Positions 13,601 through 25,332 of a DNA stretch of 64,000 nucleotides are shown here, in pieces (within the stretch, counting starts at the first letter, position 1; each line of letters opens with the position of its first letter). The stretch spans positions 11,929,501 to 11,993,500 of the forward strand of contig AP031355.1 in assembly GCA_037833965.1 (NCBI GenBank), written 5' to 3'. This DNA comes from Marchantia polymorpha subsp. ruderalis. Taxonomy: Eukaryota > Streptophyta > Marchantiopsida > Marchantiales > Marchantiaceae. The position numbers were made by a program, and so were the translations under genes. The notes beneath the pieces were generated by a model. The model was not told where the DNA came from. It made no database searches and saw only the letters and a program-made list of their open reading frames with translations.

Positions 13601-15262
13601 TTAATTATTTTGATAGAAATTTCATGATAGGATTTCATTTTCTAGTATATAGTATTTTTTTGAATTACGATATTAAAACCTCATTAAAAAATGTTGATAT
13701 TAGTTTGTTTCAAAATTCTAAAATTATCTTTTATTTTCTAGTAAGACTTCTCTAAAAATTTTGATTAACATTATTGTTATGAATTTTTCAACATGTAAGA
13801 TTCTATCTTACTTTAATATGATGTGTTCGCTGAAATCTGTAATCATATCAACATTTTGAATAAAATTACACATAACCATAACATTTTATTAAAAAAATTT
13901 AACTTGCTTATCTCAAATATAATTTTAATTTCAGGTTAATTTTTTAATAATGCTCGTAATTCTTAATGGTATAATTTAAAAAAATATTAAACTATATTTT
14001 CATATAAAAAATTATATTGTAAAAAACATTAACAGATCCATTCTCAGCTGATACCAAACTTAAAATATGGTTAATCTAAACTTTTTTCGTTTAAATCAAG
14101 GATCTGATCTTGAGAGAGCGCAAAAGTCACATGAATATCTTTTGACAAATTCTGGTCTCAACCTATAACTCGAGTCAATTTGAGTCTTCACAACACACAA
14201 TTCCGTCGACCGAAAGTTCCAACATGCACATCTACACCAGTTGCATTGCCGTTAAGGAGAGCTTAAACTTGGTGCGGCAGATTCACCGGGAACTTTTAAA
14301 ACTCCGTCACACTGACGTTGATTTCGACCGGATGTTTCATCTCACCTCAGCTCCTTACCGGCAGAGGCCGACCGAGTGATCCTGTTCACTGGAGAGGTAG
14401 TTGACGATTCCGTTGCAAAGGCGTAACTGTGTGGGATCTCGTACGGTTAATCTAGAGTTGAAGTCCAAGTCAAGTACGAGGTGGAACAAGTGTCTTCGGG
14501 CTCGGTCCGAGGTCGACCGAGCCGGGCCCCTGGGGCAAATCTTGACTTCTCCTGAGTCAAGTACGGGGTAAAGTCAAGCACCGCTCGTTGGATGAGGGAC
14601 GACGACATGTATAAAGTAGGCATGAAGGTAGCGGAAGTTAGGAGTTGAATGAAGATTTGGCCGAACAGGGATCGTCGGGCATGGCCAGCAGAACCACTTG
14701 TCTATCCCAGAGCCGGAGCTTCAGGAGAACGCTGTGGTGGATAATCGCCGTGCTTTTCGAGGTTTCGAGCAATTCCAGTCGAGCTCGCCGAAGTCTGCCA
14801 ACTGAGTGCGGGCGCACTCGATCTATCTATTGATCCCATTCGAAAAAGTGTTTACATTGAGAAGACATTTCGCGAGAAGAGCTAATTCCGCTGACAATCT
14901 ACTTTCAACTCATGGGCTCAATTATCTGTCCGCGAAATGAAAATCCGATTTGATATCCTTCTTCGATGAAACTGAGGCAGGCCAAACTTCTATCGTCGGA
15001 CTGAGTGATTCGAAAACATTTTCTCGCAATCTCCAGATGGTACTGTGCATGTCTCGGAAATTCACCTAGCTTCAGCATGGATGCTCCAAGCAGCTGCATA
15101 TGACGGAAAAAGCTGGCTCGAGGGCAATGTTTGAAAAATCTATCAGATGTCTCGCCTTATGAGATACTGAGAATACACGAAGATTTCACTCAGCATCTTG
15201 TATGATCTATTATTCTTAGAATTTCTCAGATTGAGACCATTTTGAGATCGTTGGTAGCTGTT
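10610..15262. other. intergenic; AT-rich 11.7-14.05 kb
   Basis: Short open frames near 10965-11162 and 11465-11701 have no recognisable content. From about 11.7 to 14.05 kb the DNA is again very AT-rich and contains a perfect hairpin (listed separately). From 14.1 kb composition rises towards the XTH gene. A TATAAAG lies near 14610. A 62-codon frame at 14645-14833 has a hydrophobic stretch but no family match, and it could be a relic of a signal-peptide exon. Confidence 0.4.
13535..13577. repeat. perfect inverted repeat, 20-bp arms
   Basis: Left arm 13535-13554 and right arm 13558-13577 are exact reverse complements, separated by the trinucleotide CAA. It stands alone in AT-rich DNA. It could form a DNA cruciform or an RNA hairpin, but there is no sign of transcription. 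Confidence 0.85.
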
Positions 15263-16769
15263 ATGAGCAAGATGAAGTTCCTACCTCTGTTATTCTTCTA
15301 CGGAGCTCTATACTTCCAACTTGTGCTGGGAGTCAGATTTTCGGACGATTTTTTTGTCAATTTTGGAGCTGAACATACGAGACAACCTGACAGATCCGCT
15401 ACCACTATACAGCTGGGTTTAAATAATGTATCCGGTACTGCTCAGCCTCTATCGTGGTCAGGATATGATTCGAATAGAATATAACATAAGCAAGATTCAC
15501 TGACTGAAATATCTTAAATGCATCGGCCTCTCTCCGTAGTCTTCTTTTCCATCACATCGGAAATGGGGAATGGACTCAACGAGGCCCTGAAAATGGAAAA
15601 AAATTTGTTTATACAGGTTCTGGATTTCGATCCAAGTATCCGTATCTGTACGGCCACCTCTCCATGAAGATTAAACTTGTAGGAGGAAACTCTGCAGGAA
15701 CCGTCACTTCGTACTACGTGAGTTTCTCTGCACTCATTCTATTAGGAACTATCCCCAATGGCTTTACAAGACCAGCGCTCATTAAATCTGCCACCATGAC
15801 TTTGTCCACGTAAACATGCAAATTGATGCTGTGAGCTACTAATGGAAACACACTGAGTTTATAGCCGAGATTGTCGAATTGGAGTTCTCCAACCGCTAGC
15901 GATTCTTTGAGAATTTCATCACCGAGTAATTCATTATCAACTTTCAGTGCACCTGAACTTCAGCGGCCTTCTACCCACATACTAATTCCGCACTTGTTTC
16001 TGGGAAGTGATGCAGATGGCTTCTACATTCAAAAGATGGTCTGAGTTAGACTTCGAATTTCTGGGGAATGTCTCTGGAAAGCCCTACATACTTCAGACTA
16101 ATGTGTTCTCGGAGGGAAAAGGTGGCCGGGAGCAACGTATCTACCTCTGGTTCGATCCTACTGCTAAGTACCACGAGTATGGCTTCATGTGGAACCAAGA
16201 GCTCATTTTGTAAGAGTTCCTCATGCTCCACTTGAGTACCAAGTCCTCTGGTTTTTCCTGATCTTAAAAAAATAATCTATCAAATTATCAATTTCACCAC
16301 AGAACAAACTGAGAGCAAACGATGACTAGGGCTTTCTTTTCGGTGTGCTAGGTTTTTGGTCGACAATCGTGTCATCCGCGTGTTTCACAATACGAAGGAT
16401 CTGGGCGTTCCTTACTTAGAGTATCAACCGATGTACATTTACTCGAGTATATGGAACGGCGAATCGTGGGCAACTCGTGGGGGCCTGGATCGGATAGACT
16501 GGGAAGAGCAGCCATTTCTAGCATCGTACACAGGCTTCAACCTCAGAGATGCCTGTGCCGTGACAAGCAACGAGGCAAGTGCGATGCACCATTGTTACAA
16601 GAGGTTGTTTCGGAGCTCTTATGGCTGGGCTCCCAACCTTGCACTGTCGCCCGCTCAGATCGAAGACTTGAGATGGATCAGAAAGAGGTTCATGATCTAT
16701 GACTACTGCACGGACAGGAAAAGATTCAGAGGAAGGCAGCCACCTGAATGCTCCCGAAACTGGCCCTGA
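15263..16769 (+). CDS. xyloglucan endotransglucosylase/hydrolase (XTH, GH16), four exons
   Basis: It cuts xyloglucan in the wall and religates it to another chain or to water. Inferred exons are 15263-15434, 15617-15717, 16016-16209 and 16352-16769, all with GT/AG borders and consistent phase. They give 294 residues, the family's usual size. Residues 1 to about 25 are a signal peptide. Next come [23 protein letters not shown] and [18 protein letters not shown]. The catalytic strand is [10 protein letters not shown] (residues 99-108). It keeps E101, D103 and E105 of the ExDxE triad, but with W-S where HD is most common. An N-glycosylation site (N109-V-S) follows, as in most XTHs. Downstream are [44 protein letters not shown] and an XET-C tail with MIYDYC and PPEC. 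I chose the ATG at 15263 because it immediately precedes the hydrophobic core. No frame break is seen. Confidence 0.93.
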
Positions 16770-17059
16770 GAGGACTATTTGTGGCTTCATCAATGCATCG
16801 ATTTCAGTTGGAATGTTAAAATGCCTGCCTCCAGATCCATGTATTCTAGTTCTCATTGAGTCCTTTACAATAATTGATTAGACAACAAAATAACTGCCGC
16901 GGACATTCACCTCGCAGCTTTGAGCTGACAGGGAGCAAGACTCTGTTTCTTGTGCAATGGCCAAGCGAAATTCGGCATTGATTACTCCGGTATAGTGTAT
17001 AAAACTGCGATCTCGCGGAAGACTCTCACGCTCTCACACATTCTCTCGCGGTGTTTTTG
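16770..17059. other. 3' region of the XTH gene
   Basis: No further coding sequence is visible. It probably includes the 3' UTR and polyadenylation region. Confidence 0.4.
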
Positions 17060-17066
17060 AAAAAAA
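17060..17066 (-). terminator. Pol III terminator of tRNA-Ile
   Basis: A run of seven T on the minus strand, a few bases past the 3' end of the tRNA at 17073. Confidence 0.7.
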
Positions 17067-17072
17067 CAAAAG

Positions 17073-17146
17073 TGGCCCATACAGGTCTCGAACCTGTGAC
17101 CTTCGCGTTATTAGCACGACGCTCTAACCAGCTGAGCTAATAGGCC
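17073..17146 (-). tRNA. tRNA-Ile (anticodon AAT)
   Basis: A 74-nt gene. The acceptor stem GGCCTAT pairs with ATGGGCC with one T-G pair. The D arm begins TAGCTCAGCTGG. The anticodon loop CTAATAA gives AAT, and the T arm holds GGTTCGAGACC. There is no intron and no encoded CCA. The 5' flank is AT-rich. It is nearly identical to the copy at 47806-47879. Confidence 0.95.
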
Positions 17147-18460
17147 GGTGCAATATGGAAGAAATAAATTATATTTATTATTTATTATAAAGCTCTCCGT
17201 TGTCATGCCATGTTTCCTAGCCAATTGACACATGAATACAGCAAATTTTCACATTTCTGGTTCAAAGCTCTCTCTTGTATATGAAAAACGAAGATTATTT
17301 TGTCCTTGCCCAGTACAAGCACGTCTTGACTGATCCAGAAGAAGTCAGCAATTTTTTTCACAGAAGCAATCTCTTCCTGTCAAATAACTTGCACAAGTTT
17401 CTAAGTCATCACAGCTCCACGAGCAGAGTTATCTGTGAGGACTGTGTGCAAGAATTACACCAATTGACACATGGATCTGTTGAGTGCAAGAAACGTGTGC
17501 AAGCATCACTCCAAATGAGCGAATTCTCTATAAGATTTTAATTCAGAGTTCGCTCATTTGACGCTGTATTGGAGGAAATTCTTTCAGTTCGAGTAGTCTG
17601 GAAATACTCTGGGTCAAAGGGTGTCTCAAGATATATGCTGTTTTATCATGATTCTACCTTGGTGAAAAATTCACAAATAGAGAGAGCTTTCCTATCCGGG
17701 CCGTGAGATTGAGGTGAATTCGACTGACATAAGGAGACTTGCATGCATCTAAGGAGACTTTGGCCCCAGCCACCAACTTGGTGGATTGCAAGCACAGTAT
17801 CTACATGGTGAGCACTGTGAGTATCAGAACGAGACTGTCACAAGAGAAGGAACAAAGACGAATAAGAAGGAAGATACTTGTCCAACGTTTCTTGCGGATG
17901 AATGCCTCGAGATTCCTCTTTTTTTTCATAAGTACTTCCAGATGGAGCGCTATACATTCGGAAATGCTGCAGAACTACTTGGCTTGTTAGAAACTGAATG
18001 TTGGATATTGGAGCCAACTGGTCGTTTGAGAATTGTTTTATCTCAAGAGTCCTTGGTCACAGCATTGACATGTTACCTTCGAGTTGTGAGTATTTGGTAT
18101 GGAAAATCTGCACTTTGAGGTTTAAGAGCTTTTCTGTTGTTTGTTGACATGGATCTTCCAGATCAGAGATGTTTCCTTGGGTCTTCACATTTACTGTGAA
18201 TTTTGCCTTCTCCCGTCCGCTCAGTCACAGAGGAGCATTCCGCCTGATCCAGATTTCTGATGATTGCACGTCCTCTGCATGTATTGAAGAGACTGCACTA
18301 AAATTGATCAAAGAACCTCAAGCCCTGCATGTATCAAGCGTATGTGACCCTGTGAGAAACTTCATTTCATACAGCTGTAAACAGAATCCTTAACAAGCGT
18401 CACAGATATGTAAACAAGCAGCATAACTAGAAACTGTGCTTTTTTAGGAGCAGTTGCTTT

Positions 18461-18483
18461 GACTTGACTTGACTTGACTTGAC
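18461..18483. repeat. (GACTT)n short tandem repeat
   Basis: Four full GACTT units plus GAC, followed at once by AAGTCAAG, so the array abuts its own inverted complement. Confidence 0.8.
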
Positions 18484-19078
18484 AAGTCAAGATTCATGAC
18501 TTGTCTCGGCTTTGAGAAGACACTGGTCCTCTTATTGAATTCAATGGCTGGTTACTAAGTTTAAAACAAGAAACTGGACACTGCTCAGGCAGAGGCATGC
18601 TAAAGCTACATTTCCAAGGTTCAAATAACATGATCCAGTACCCATTGCTTCGATTTCCTAGAAAGTAGGATAATTGGATAGCCAAAGAGAGGAGATTCTG
18701 TGACCGAAAGAATAGGTTCTTTTACAATTTCTGCTTTGAGGGCCAAGCCCTTGAAAGCTCTTCCTTACAGAGTCACCACATTTGGAACAGGTCTCCATTT
18801 CAAGGTAAGCTTCACCTGCTGTACCCGGCTACAGAAATATCGGCGTTGACCATTAGGTTCTCTATAAACGAGTCTAGAACTTGTACTGTCTAGCCTATGG
18901 TACCTGGGTGACCATCGATGGTCATTCAGAGAGACCGTCATGTCTGGCAGCATAAATCTGACTCCTTTCACTTCTCTCGAGATTTTCGAGCTTCCTGAAG
19001 GACTGGATGTCCTCCTAAGGAGAGTATCTATACTGTGGCGCCCTTTGACCGTGTATTTTACTTTCCTACATCCACAAA

Positions 19079-19648
19079 TCATAGTGGGATTTTGTTTTGA
19101 AAATCACACCGCAAGTAAACGATTCGAGTGATCAGCAGCTGGCTCAAGAAATTTGGCAAGGAAGAGGTGACTTGAAGTTCAGCCGAAAGGCTTGATAATA
19201 ACGAAGCACGTTCTCGTTTTGAAAGATTGATGGTGTAACTCCTGAATTCGTGAATGGATTTTGAGACTGAAGGCTTTTCTGATGGTCTATCCACTATTGC
19301 AATCGATCCTTCATAGTGAATGCAAATCTGGTACTTGGGATACCGTTGTAGTTGCATACTTAGTATATTATGATAGACTCGTCCTCCTCCATCTGCTCCT
19401 AATGATTTAATATTCCTGTGGAAGATGGCCTCCATAGAACACAAATGTGTTCTATCCACCTTGGCGCTGTTGGAGCTTTCATGATCCCGCCCATGAAGAT
19501 GGCAGCTGACCACTCTTTTATTTTTCAAGATTCTTGGTTGATAGAGATCTAACAGCGAGCCTGAACACGTGTTGTACAATGTCAAGGTCTGTATAATGCA
19601 GAACAGTAGAAACCCCTGCAGAATAGTTGCTCCTTGGCTGCGATGCAT
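19079..19648 (-). CDS. unrecognised 189-residue ORF with possible signal peptide
   Basis: An ATG-initiated open frame of 189 codons. The N-terminus has a hydrophobic run (residues about 9-25, ILQGFLLFCIIQTLTLY) that could be a signal peptide. The rest is mixed hydrophilic with no family motif I know. No introns, promoter elements or neighbours support it. It may be a lineage-specific secreted protein or a chance ORF. Confidence 0.25.
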   Translation of the reverse strand: MHRSQGATILQGFLLFCIIQTLTLYNTCSGSLLDLYQPRILKNKRVVSCHLHGRDHESSNSAKVDRTHLCSMEAIFHRNIKSLGADGGGRVYHNILSMQLQRYPKYQICIHYEGSIAIVDRPSEKPSVSKSIHEFRSYTINLSKRERASLLSSLSAELQVTSSLPNFLSQLLITRIVYLRCDFQNKIPL

Positions 19649-22600
19649 GCAGGTTGAGTTTCAAAGCATCAAGGAGCAAAAGCCATAACATATGTTGGTC
19701 CGTCCAGATTCTTGACACGAATGTTTGCAGAAAGATAAAATGAGATGATGAAACTATGTTTTTGTCTGCCCGCATTACTACTCTTCAGTATATCTCTCAC
19801 AATATACTGATGTTGGGTACGTATGAGATATATGAGAAGAGCCCAACAAACATATGAGTCTAAATTCTAAACGTCAACAAACCACTGCAACTTGTACTTC
19901 CTCGAAGGGCATTGAAAATTTGACGTTCAGAGTTGCTTTCAGTTTCCTCAACGAAGGTCAAATTTTGTCCTGATAAACAAACCGTATATCTGTGTTCAGA
20001 TCATGCTGTAAATATCTTATATACTCATTAGAGAGGCAAAAGGTACTTGAACCGAGCCGGACAGGTTGCCACTCCTCAATCTACACGGTCATGCATCAAT
20101 ATCAACTTAAGGCATGAGCTACATTTACCTCGATTAGAAGTCTCAAACGAACGCAGATCACCTTGCATGTTTTATAGATACCTTCCCCATCTCCGTCCTT
20201 TTCAAGGCATTCTTGCTTTTGGCTTCAGCTGGGGACGGGGCCAAGTGTATAATAAAAACTGATGGGAAGACTACATCAAGCCGTACAAGGTGAAACCGAA
20301 CGGGTAACTTCAGCTAGGAGGTATGTTTCAGTAAGCAAGAAGACTAAGCTGAACATAAATAAATCTGCCACAATGACCTGGCATTGCAGTCTGCAGGTGC
20401 ATCATATGACGCAACATTTGCTTAAGCTGTATAATCAAATACATACAGTGTTTGTCTTTGTGATGCAGGATATAAAAAAGATATGAATGTGTGCATTAAA
20501 AGTGACCTGGGATTCCGCTTTGCAGGCAGTCGATAGGGACTGCGTGTTTTGCGATCAAAATGCAGGTCGAAGACCAGGTAGTCATGGACCGATTTCTGTC
20601 TTCCAAATCCTTCAGGAACAACTTCTCTGGTCTTTCAAAACGAACAAATCTACAGTGTTGGCGCTGTACCATCATAACATACTAGATTAGAGTTACAATG
20701 TAGACTATCAGAACTATCTCGTTCACAAGGCTCTTCAAACATATCCATAGCTCAACACCACGTAAGCTCTCATTCTGCCTCAAGTTTCTTCTCTGCCAAC
20801 AGAGTGATCCAGGGTGTCATTCTTGCATGATAGATCAGCTCCACCCATCACGCAGGGTAAATGTGCACACTAGAGACTACAGGAAGTAGCGTGTAAAACT
20901 TGCAGTTTCAACAAAACCTCACCTTCCAGACTTCGTTTAACCTGATTCCACTCTTATCACCACTATTGTTGTTCAACTTTTTGACTGTGAACTGTGGTCG
21001 AAAGTTGCAGTAGAGGAAAACAAATTACCTGATTCCATAAAAGGAAAAAGAAAAAAAAGTTAGCACTAGGGAATATGATCATAAGGAGAGGTGTGGTCTT
21101 GCACGACAACAAGACGTCCATGACATCTCACCAGATATTTATGACTGGTGCATATGGCAGGTAAGACAGGTCTAACGACAATATCATGATGCTGGCAGCA
21201 CAACGCACATTAGCAAAGAGGGATGGTCGGCTGACTCCTAAAGTTAGACTAATTTGAAGGCTTCCGTAACATCTGAATGGCTCCGTCTTTTTCATTGACA
21301 AAATAAAACAAAGAAGAGACAAAGAAACCAACTGATTGGCTGGAAATGACAGATATTAGCTTTGTCTACCTACGATGTGATTAATAACAATTTGAATACG
21401 CAAAGAGATTCCGAAAATTGGTTTCATGATCAACAGATACATTATTTCTTCAATATTAGCAGTGCGAATAAATCCGAGAACACATCAGTAGGAGTAAAGC
21501 CGATTAGCTTGACGAAGGACAGTTTTTGTTTTTCCACTTATAACAGCATTCAGATTTTAAACGTTCAAAATATTTTCTGCATTTCAACATGTGCAATTCT
21601 GTAAAAAGAAGTGTGTTTACACAAACTTTTGGCGAGCAATGGAAAAGTCATAGTTGTTAGGGCTATGCAAGGTAAACTATTCGTTATTATTTGGAATTAT
21701 TTAGAGGAATTAAAAGAGAAAGCAAGAAATCCATGTTAAAGACAAGTGGTTCCATTTTCCTTGACACATTTACTAACTTATTTTGGTCAAATTACATTCA
21801 CTACTCTACATGTACCACTACTTGTTGAAACCACGGGAGAGCGATCACATAATTGATTTTTCACCGTATAAGGTGCAATAAGAAAGTAATTATTCTGACG
21901 TTGTTATTTTCCCTTTGATTTCATCCATGACTCACATTTACGTCCTTACCATCCTTTGTCTTGTGTATAGTTTTTACCTACCTAAATTTCTTAATTCTTC
22001 ACCTGTGTGATATTGATATTTCTTTGGATGCAAAAAGGTCTCATATGATTATTTGTAGGCTGCAAGGAGCCATTGTATCAACAAAGATGTGATGTTGCTA
22101 TAGCACAGAAACTTGGATAGCTCGAATGAGAATAGAGATAATGTCTCTTTGCTTTGCCAGAGACTCAAATTTTTAACTGGTTTGGAAGAACCAGATTACT
22201 ATCATGAATGCATACTTTCAATATTACTCGTTGCTCTGTTCTAGAGTAATTTTTTCCCAAACTCTTGTAATTACGACAAGTGGAGTTACATCAGCAAATG
22301 TTTCCAAGTACAATTATGAAAAGATTTAAATCAATTTTGGAGCTAATTATAACTATTGACAGAAACTTCAACACATAGAGAGATTGCATTATGAGCTTTC
22401 ATGATAGGCAACACCAAGATTCACTCGCTTTAGATTATTACATAACATGTTATCGAAAACCTGCATATATTATTATATAAAGATCCAAAGAAGGTGCAAA
22501 TGAATATCTTGCAATCACATGACGTGATTTTGACTAATGTGTACTGTATACAAGTTGATCTAGATAGTTTGAGCATATTAGCTAGAATAAAATATGTCAC

Positions 22601-23277
22601 CATCCTGGTGTTATTAGAACTAGCCACGTTTTACCTTCTTTGGTTTCAATCTCGTAAGACTTATCGGGTCTTCCCATCCCTTTTGCTTAGCACTCGTTTC
22701 TTCGCAATTTCTAGAGCTTCTTTGAACCATGATGCTCCCTTCGAATGATCTCAAGAAGGATAAAACCCACATAGAAGGTCATCGGAATAATGCTTCATAA
22801 CGCGGGGACCAAATACTCAGCAGTAGAGCGAATAGAGAGAGTGGGCCTGAGGCCAGTTTTCTAGACACAGATTGATTCTACAATTACCTTTAATGAAATC
22901 GAACCGATTTTGTCCTTAAGAATTCCAACATTTACTCATTTTTGTCCTCTAGGAACGGTCATATCCCGCACAATTTGCATTTGCCTTGACACGAAGAAAG
23001 GAATCATGTCCCTAAGTGGGCCCCTATAAAACTTTATCTCGACAACAGTTCGAACCGAAGCACTTTGGGAAAGACTGCCAAACCTACGCGCTCTACTTAT
23101 AGGTGCTAGGCTCATCCAGATGCTGGGCTTTCTTATCCACTCTGTACACACATTCTGTGGTGACGTTCTCGGCCTTGGCCCTTCTGTGGCTTCATCCCTA
23201 TCTAGGACAGAAAGCAGCCCATCGAACTTAGTCTGCCGTACGTAGGTGACGAGTTTCATGAACGGCGAGTTTACGGA

Positions 23278-23861
23278 TACACCCTAACTTCGATAATGTC
23301 ACACGTTTTAATAGAACACCTCAATATTGTCACTAAAAAAATTTGAAACCGATTTTACTAGTGTAGAACTCACTCTTTATTATCACTATCACTCTCCATA
23401 ATATCACAATCTTTTTCCAAAAATTTTAGAATAAATATGATAATATCAAATAACGATAGATTGTATAGTAGCAAAAAGATCAATCTTTAGTGTAAATGTG
23501 ATAATATCAAGTATGGATGGATTCTATAGTAGCAAAAGGGTCATGACCCGCCCCTTGATAAACGATACTTGTCGTGAGACGCCTCCTTGCACCAACCTTC
23601 GATCTTACACACCCGACACTTGCATCATTTTGTTCTCATTCACAATTTTGAATTATATTTTACATCTAAAAATTTTGAAGTATTTCATTTGTTTTTCTTT
23701 TTTCCTTCATTGTAATTTTATTTTGATTTTTTAACTTTTTCTCGATTATATCACATTATGTATAAATTTTCAAAATGTGACATTATCGAAAATGTCACAC
23801 CTTGTTTATATCACACTTTATGTTGAAACGGAAGGTGTGATATTATGGAGGTTAGGGTGTA
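23278..23861. mobile_element. 584-bp TIR element (MITE-like) with TCACAC motifs
   Basis: The ends are inverted copies: TACACCCTAAC at the left and GTTAGGGTGTA at the right. Similarity continues inward for about 30 bases with mismatches (TAATGTCACAC against TAATATCACAC). The interior has many further copies of an ATAATGTCACA-like word on both strands. The flanking TA dinucleotides fit a Tc1/mariner-like TA target duplication; an imperfect GTTTACG/GTTACG flank is an alternative 9-bp duplication. There is no transposase ORF, so it is non-autonomous. Confidence 0.6.
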
Positions 23862-24842
23862 GTTACGACTCGTTATGGAGGTTAGTAGTCTTCCAGCTCC
23901 CTGGGCCCGTGGTTTCTTCCCCCAACAACCTTTCTAGTCCTTGAGAAGTTTCGCTGAAATCCATACATACAACAACAAGCAGAAGATGACTGTTGGACTT
24001 CATCCAAAGACGCCAAGTCCACGTCAATTGTGTTGGAGCGAAGGGAAGAGAAGCAAACACTGGAGAGAGTAAGGACTTGAAGAAACAACCAAGCACATGA
24101 CTTAGCTCACATTGTAAGCATATGACATTCACGCAATGAATGCTCTTATCTCCAAACCAGGTGACGGAAGTCAAGAAACTGGTGGTAAAACCGCACGCAT
24201 GCCCCTGTGCTCCTTACAACTGTACACACGAGGAAGAAATCAAAAGCTGACTCCATCACATAAAAGAGCACAAACCACGATTGTGGAATGTGCATCCAAC
24301 GCAATATATGGGATGTGAAGACAAACCTGGCTGCCCGACAGCCATATAAAGCTTGATATTTATGCCTGTGACTGTAACATATCCACTCGCTCATCTAGCA
24401 ACTATCCACAATCACTAAGGTTCCGAGCTACCATTCCTACCTCTATAGATGTGGTCCTTGTCGAGACCACCAGGAGGAACCAGTGGTAAAAAGCAGATGA
24501 GAATTTCCATACTGGTCTCCAAGGAATGACAGAATGCAGGAACGACCATTTCGGTGCCACTGCAGGCCACAAGCGGACTGTCAATCAGTTTTGTTTTCCC
24601 AGTGGAGATTACGGCAGCCGCAGAGTGTTCCCGGCAACATTCGGTGGAAATTATCTTGACTCTCGGAAGGGAGTACAGTAGCCTCCCCCTTAGGGAAGCA
24701 TTATTTTTCCAAAAATCTAAGTGTCACATTTAATTGAACATGTCCTAGATTGTCATTTGTCGTGAGTTTTGAAGATTCTTTGAGTCGGAACATTACTTCG
24801 AGACCATTCAAATAACATTCTAGTATTATGAAATTTTCAAGA
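23862..24842. other. no recognised gene
   Basis: Several overlapping short ORFs on both strands, none with a domain or splice context. The word TTATGGAGGTTAG of the adjacent TIR element is repeated just outside it, near 23874. Confidence 0.35.
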
Positions 24843-25332
24843 TCAGCAACTGATACTGTATATCAACAACTTGCTTACAAAGTGACTTGATAATCTGAAT
24901 ACAACGATATTTTCTAAACCTGAATATGACTCTTGACAGATGAAAATGTCAATGTCAGTATCATCATCCAGATTGTTTTCAACCATCTTCATACTCTCCA
25001 AAAGCTCTACAACGTCTTCCAAAATTGCAGCCACAAATACTTCACTGTATTCATCTTCGAAATGAACGAATTCTTTAAGCTTTTCTTGCCCAAGAGAAAT
25101 ATTTAAAATTGTGAAAGCTTGTGCAACTTTGGTCATTGAATACTCCATCTCGTTCACTACTTCTCGATTGACTTCTAGCGCAAATAATTTTTCCTTCGCA
25201 AATAAAGTTTTGATAGAGCTTGGTGACAAAGATTGCCAAAGCTTCTTTGACATAGCTCACTACATCGAACAAATGAGTTGGGACTCTAGTAGCATGCAAC
25301 TCTAGTAGCATGGCGTCGTAACATCCTTCCAT
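24843..25332 (-). pseudogene. unrecognised frameshifted ORF, helical protein
   Basis: Two overlapping minus-strand frames look like one protein. The upstream frame starts with an ATG at 25332 (MEGCYDAMLLELHATRVP, then LFDVVSYV). The downstream frame (24843-25253) continues plausibly with KKLWQSLSPSSIKTLFAKEK and a long acidic, helix-favouring stretch ending LEDVVELLESMKMVENNL. A one-base slip near 25250 would join them. Codon usage looks coding-like in both halves, but I recognise no family. It could be a relic of a helical N-terminal domain of a larger protein, or a gene with an unrecognised short intron. Confidence 0.3.

Larger units (their letters stand above)
17147..23277. other. intergenic, weak ORFs only
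   Basis: Open frames at 17275-17541, 17786-18118 and 18169-18393 (plus) have fairly ordinary amino-acid composition, and the middle one ends near a possible GTGAGT donor. No domain was recognised; they may be exons of one unknown or decayed gene. A minus-strand ORF at 19079-19648 is listed separately. From 20 to 23.2 kb I see nothing I can support. Confidence 0.35.
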
